From positions 62,001 to 126,000 of the forward strand of contig NZ_QWGG01000007.1 in the NCBI RefSeq assembly GCF_003730195.1: 64,000 nucleotides of DNA, given 5' to 3'. Under the pieces are notes generated by a model, which did no database searches, was not told where the DNA came from, and saw only the letters and a list, made by a program, of their open reading frames with translations. The translations under genes were made by a program, and so were the position numbers. This DNA is from Halosimplex salinum (GTDB lineage: Archaea > Halobacteriota > Halobacteria > Halobacteriales > Haloarculaceae). Shown here one piece after another: positions 61,234 to 64,000 of the stretch (positions are counted from its first letter, which is position 1; every line of letters begins with the position of its first letter).

Positions 61234-63287
61234 GTTCCGACGACGTCGACCGCGACCCGGGGACGGTCACCGACCAGCGACTCCAGCAGGGGCAGGCGAT
61301 GGGCGAGGCGATGGACCTCGTCGACGCTGGCGTCACCGGCGACCTCGAACTGCAGGCGCCGTCGGTCCGCGACAACCCGATCCGGGCGGCGCTCGGCGTC
61401 GCCGTCGTCCTCCTCGGACTGGCCGCCGTCGTCGGATTCGACCTCGTCCGGGCGGTCCCGTCGGGCACCTTCGTCGTCACCCTCGTGTCGATATCGGCGC
61501 TCTCGCTCGGCGCGCTGGCGCTCGTGCGACGGCTCTTCACGACGATCAGGACGGCCGAGACGGCGGACGTGGAGGACCGCGAGTCGGTGACCGTCCCCGG
61601 GACGGACTTCGACGCCGCCGTCGCCGACGCGATACACGGGGTCGGCGGTGCGCGATTCTCCGCCCAGCAGACGGTCGTCGACAGCCTCCGCGAGGCGACG
61701 GTGTCGGCGTACGGCCGCGCCGAAGGGCTCTCCGAGTCCGAGGCTCACGAACGGGTCGCCGACGGTACGTGGACCGACGACCCCGTCGCCGGCGGCTTCT
61801 TCGCGGGGACCCAGACCGTCTCCGCCGTGACCGACTCGGTGCGCTCGCGGCTCGGTCGCTCGTCGGGTCTGGAGCGACGGGTCGACCGCGTCCTGGTCGA
61901 ACTCGCGGCGCTTACACCCGGCCTCTCGGTCGACGACCTGGCGGGCGAGCCGGCGGACGACCGGCCGGCGAGGCGGCGGACGCCCGACCCGAGTCGGCGA
62001 CAGGTCGACCGGCGGACCCGTCGCTGGACCGGCGTCACCGGTCTGGGCCTGCTCTGCGTCGGATTCGGCCTGTGGGCGGGGTACACCGCGGTACCGCCGT
62101 CGCTGGTCGTCGCCGCCGCAGTCGCCGTCGGCGCCGCCGGCTACGTCTACCTCTCCTCGCCGCCGCCGGTTTCCCTCGCCGTCGAGCGGGACCTCTCGCC
62201 GGCCGACCCGGCGCCGGGCGAGTCGGTGACGGTCACCGTCACCGTCACCAACGAGAGCGACGACTTCCTGCCGGACCTGCGGCTGGTCGACGGCGTCCCC
62301 GCGGCCGTCCGCGTCGTCGACGGGTCGCCCCGCTTCGCCACCGCCCTCCGCGGCGGCGAGTCGGTCCGCTTCTCCTACACCGTCGAGGCGGTCCGAGGCG
62401 ACCATCCCTTCGAACCGGTCCACGTCGTCGCCCGCGACTTCAGCGGCGCGCTCGAACGCGAGCGCCACGTCGCCGCGGACTCGGGCGTCGCCCTCGCGTG
62501 CGCGCTCGACCTCGCCGCGGACGAGTCGGTCCCGGTCCACCCCCAGACGGCCCGGCGAGTGGGTCGAGTCGTCACGGACACGGGCGGGAGCGGTCTCGAA
62601 CTCCACTCGGTGCGCGAGTACCGGCGCGGCGACCCGATGAACCGCATCGACTGGAACCGCGTCGCGACCACCGGCGAGTTCGCCACGCTCCGCTTCCGCG
62701 AGGAGCACGCCGCGACGGTCGTCGTCCTCGTGGACGCTCGCGACGAGGCCTACGTCGCCCCGCGGATCGACGCGAAGTCGGCGGTCGACCACGCGGTCGA
62801 GGCGGCGGACGTGCTCGTCGCGTCGCTCGTCGGCGCGGGCGATTCGGTCGGGCTGGCCGCGCTCTCGCCGGAGTGGTGCTGGCTGGAGCCCCGCGGCGGC
62901 GCCGGGCAGGCCGCCCGCGCCCGTCACTGTCTCGAGACCCATCCCGCCTTCGACGGCCGACGGCCCGCGGGCGCGTTCCACGGCGAGACCCAGGAGCGGC
63001 GCCTCCGACGTGAACTCCCCGGCGACGCCCAGCTCGTCCTCTGCTCGCCGCTGTGTGACGACGCCGCCGTCGCCATCGCCCGACAGCTCCACGCCCGCGG
63101 CTTCCCCGTCACCGTCGTCAGCCCCGACGTGACCGCCCACGCGTCCACGGGCCAGCGCCTCGCGGCCGTCGAACGCGCGATCCGTCTCTCCGACCTGCGC
63201 CGCTCGGGCGTGCGCGTCGTCGACTGGGACACCGACCAACCGGTGGAGGCGGCCATCGACGCCGCCCGCAGGCGGTGGTCGGCGTGA
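61230..63287 (+). CDS. Fused DUF7269-DUF58 protein (cassette 2)
   Basis: The 685-residue protein joins two proteins that are separate in cassette 1. Residues 1-255 contain two TM helices (about 55-75 and 85-105) and the DUF7269-type motif ADGTWTDDPVAGGFFAG. From about 265 come two TM helices, an Ig-like region (PGESVTVTVTVTNESDDFLP) and the DUF58 domain (HSVREYRRGDPMNRIDWNRV), followed by VVVLVDARDEAYV. A MoxR ATPase gene is missing here too. It starts at GTG inside the DUF4129 stop and overlaps the last gene by four bases. Confidence 0.86.
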   Translation: MSSDDVDRDPGTVTDQRLQQGQAMGEAMDLVDAGVTGDLELQAPSVRDNPIRAALGVAVVLLGLAAVVGFDLVRAVPSGTFVVTLVSISALSLGALALVRRLFTTIRTAETADVEDRESVTVPGTDFDAAVADAIHGVGGARFSAQQTVVDSLREATVSAYGRAEGLSESEAHERVADGTWTDDPVAGGFFAGTQTVSAVTDSVRSRLGRSSGLERRVDRVLVELAALTPGLSVDDLAGEPADDRPARRRTPDPSRRQVDRRTRRWTGVTGLGLLCVGFGLWAGYTAVPPSLVVAAAVAVGAAGYVYLSSPPPVSLAVERDLSPADPAPGESVTVTVTVTNESDDFLPDLRLVDGVPAAVRVVDGSPRFATALRGGESVRFSYTVEAVRGDHPFEPVHVVARDFSGALERERHVAADSGVALACALDLAADESVPVHPQTARRVGRVVTDTGGSGLELHSVREYRRGDPMNRIDWNRVATTGEFATLRFREEHAATVVVLVDARDEAYVAPRIDAKSAVDHAVEAADVLVASLVGAGDSVGLAALSPEWCWLEPRGGAGQAARARHCLETHPAFDGRRPAGAFHGETQERRLRRELPGDAQLVLCSPLCDDAAVAIARQLHARGFPVTVVSPDVTAHASTGQRLAAVERAIRLSDLRRSGVRVVDWDTDQPVEAAIDAARRRWSA

Positions 63288-63775
63288 GCGTCGTCCGTCG
63301 CCCCGCCCGGGACTCCGTCTGGATCGCCGTCGCCCCGGGGGCGGTCGCGGTGCTGGGACTGGCCGTCGACCTCGTCGCCCTCGCCGTCGCGTTCGTCGGC
63401 CTCGCGGTCGTCTGGGCCGCGACCGACCGATCCTCCCGGCTCGGCGTCACGGCGGGGAGCGGCGCGATGTTCGCCGCGCTCTGTTACGCGGGTATCCGCG
63501 GCGCATCGCCGGCGCTCCTGCTCGTCGTGACCGCCGGCACCGTCGTCACCTGGACCACCGCCCAGCACGTCGTCGGCCTCGCGGACCACCTGGGTCGGGA
63601 CGCGCCCGTCCGCCGGTCCGTCCTCGTCCACGCGAGCGGCGCGTCGATCACGACGCTTCTCGCCGGCGCGCTGACCCTGGGCGTCTACCGGTCGGTCACC
63701 GCCTCGTTCCCCCCGAGCGTCCTCGTCTTCCTGCTGGTCGGGAGCGCGCTCCTCCTGTACGCGCTCGAACCGTGA
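63284..63775 (+). CDS. DUF7519-like membrane protein (cassette 2)
   Basis: The 163-residue protein has about five transmembrane helices (AVAVLGLAVDLVALAVAFVG and others) and resembles the last gene of cassette 1 in size, helix order and the central VVTWTTAQHVVGLADHLG region. GTG at 63284 overlaps the upstream stop by four bases, which favours it over GTG at 63275. It closes the second cassette. A CBS-domain gene follows 74 bases later. Confidence 0.78.
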   Translation: MSVVRRPARDSVWIAVAPGAVAVLGLAVDLVALAVAFVGLAVVWAATDRSSRLGVTAGSGAMFAALCYAGIRGASPALLLVVTAGTVVTWTTAQHVVGLADHLGRDAPVRRSVLVHASGASITTLLAGALTLGVYRSVTASFPPSVLVFLLVGSALLLYALEP

Positions 63776-63849
63776 GCGGGCGCGGCCCCGCGTGACGGTC
63801 GGCTGATCGCGGGGAAACCCACATATCGTCGGCCGCCGTCGATTACGAT

Positions 63850-64000
63850 ATGGGATCTACCGACAGACCGACGGTCGAAGACGTGATGTCAACGCCACTC
63901 GAGACGATTTCGGCCGACGCGACGGTGATGGAGGCCGCACAGCGGATGCGAGACATGGAGATCAACGCGCTGGTCGTGCTGACCACGCCGCGGGCGATAA
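63850..64000 (+). CDS. CBS-domain protein, N-terminal part (cut by window end)
   Basis: The first 50 residues are visible: MGSTDRPTVEDVMSTPLETI, then ADATVMEAAQRMRDMEINAL. This is the start of a CBS motif, which usually comes in pairs and binds adenosyl ligands. The frame is open at 64000, so length and any fused domain are unknown. A TATA-like ACATATC (63822-63828) sits about 25 bases upstream and supports the start. Confidence 0.75.
   Translation, partial: MGSTDRPTVEDVMSTPLETISADATVMEAAQRMRDMEINALVVLTTPRAI

Noticed and set aside
60876-63239. Minus-strand open frame of about 790 codons opposite cassette 2
   Set aside because: No domain or start signal. The plus-strand DUF4129 and DUF58 genes explain the region.
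1-64000. CRISPR arrays, tRNA and rRNA genes
   Set aside because: I found no regularly spaced 24-40 bp repeats, no tRNA-like cloverleaf with conserved arms, and no rRNA sequence. The short tandem repeats here have no spacers. A tRNA scan could still find something I overlooked.

Overview
The window is chromosomal DNA from a halophilic archaeon (class Halobacteria). Most of it is very GC-rich with a strong G/C preference at third codon positions, and the encoded proteins are highly acidic. Many genes look leaderless, with an AT-rich TATA-like box about 25-30 bases before the start codon. Haloarchaeal families recur: TrmB regulators, the HalOD1 output domain, DUF5786, DUF7504-like, the DUF4129/DUF58 membrane cassette, archaeal RNase J and the termination nuclease FttA/aCPSF1. 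Genus cannot be fixed from this sequence.

Layout. (1) 1-4.7 kb: an AT-rich island between decayed gene remnants. It carries a GlmS-like protein without the catalytic N-terminal Cys and with a novel C-terminal extension, a hypothetical protein sharing a motif with that extension, and a truncated ABC ATPase pseudogene. (2) 4.8-22.9 kb: mostly single-gene housekeeping and stress functions: CBS-MaoC fusion, flavin/PLP-oxidase-fold protein, UspA, aldo/keto reductase, TrmB regulator divergent from an MMPL exporter, AroE, PAS histidine kinase, GH88/105 hydrolase, DUF998 plus membrane beta-lactamase-like protein, pirin, DUF4097 lipoprotein, cytochrome P450. (3) 23.0-34.0 kb: dTDP-sugar genes (rmlC, rmlA, rmlD, rmlB) and glycan assembly genes (GT39-like, GT2, methyltransferase, YbhN-type flippase-like protein), interrupted by a zinc-finger peptide, a membrane coiled-coil protein and a PspA-like protein. 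Together they suggest nucleotide-sugar supply and use for surface glycans. (4) 34.1-40.6 kb: SGNH hydrolase, small haloarchaeal proteins, a MNT/HEPN toxin-antitoxin-like pair, molybdopterin oxidoreductase, alpha-hydroxy-acid oxidase, HalOD1 protein, and a NadE paralogue with an altered PP-loop. (5) 40.7-45.4 kb: first DUF4129-DUF7269-DUF58-DUF7519 cassette, followed by an AbrB/PIN toxin-antitoxin pair between two 77-bp direct repeats that copy the 3' end of the DUF7519 gene. (6) 45.4-55.0 kb: methyltransferase, FeS-type photolyase, small zinc proteins, RNase J, DUF5786, DUF7504-like protein, FttA, enoyl-CoA hydratase. (7) 55.0-64.0 kb: lipoprotein, hydantoinase/oxoprolinase A and B subunits, a second DUF4129 cassette in which DUF7269 and DUF58 are fused, and the start of a CBS-domain gene cut by the window edge.

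The best candidates for something undescribed are the Cys-less GlmS-like protein with its neighbour, the toxin-antitoxin cassette framed by duplicated gene ends, the NadE paralogue with a changed ATP-binding motif, the two differently organised DUF58 cassettes, and a 40-bp perfect palindrome upstream of the termination factor gene. No rRNA, tRNA, CRISPR array or intact insertion sequence was recognised.
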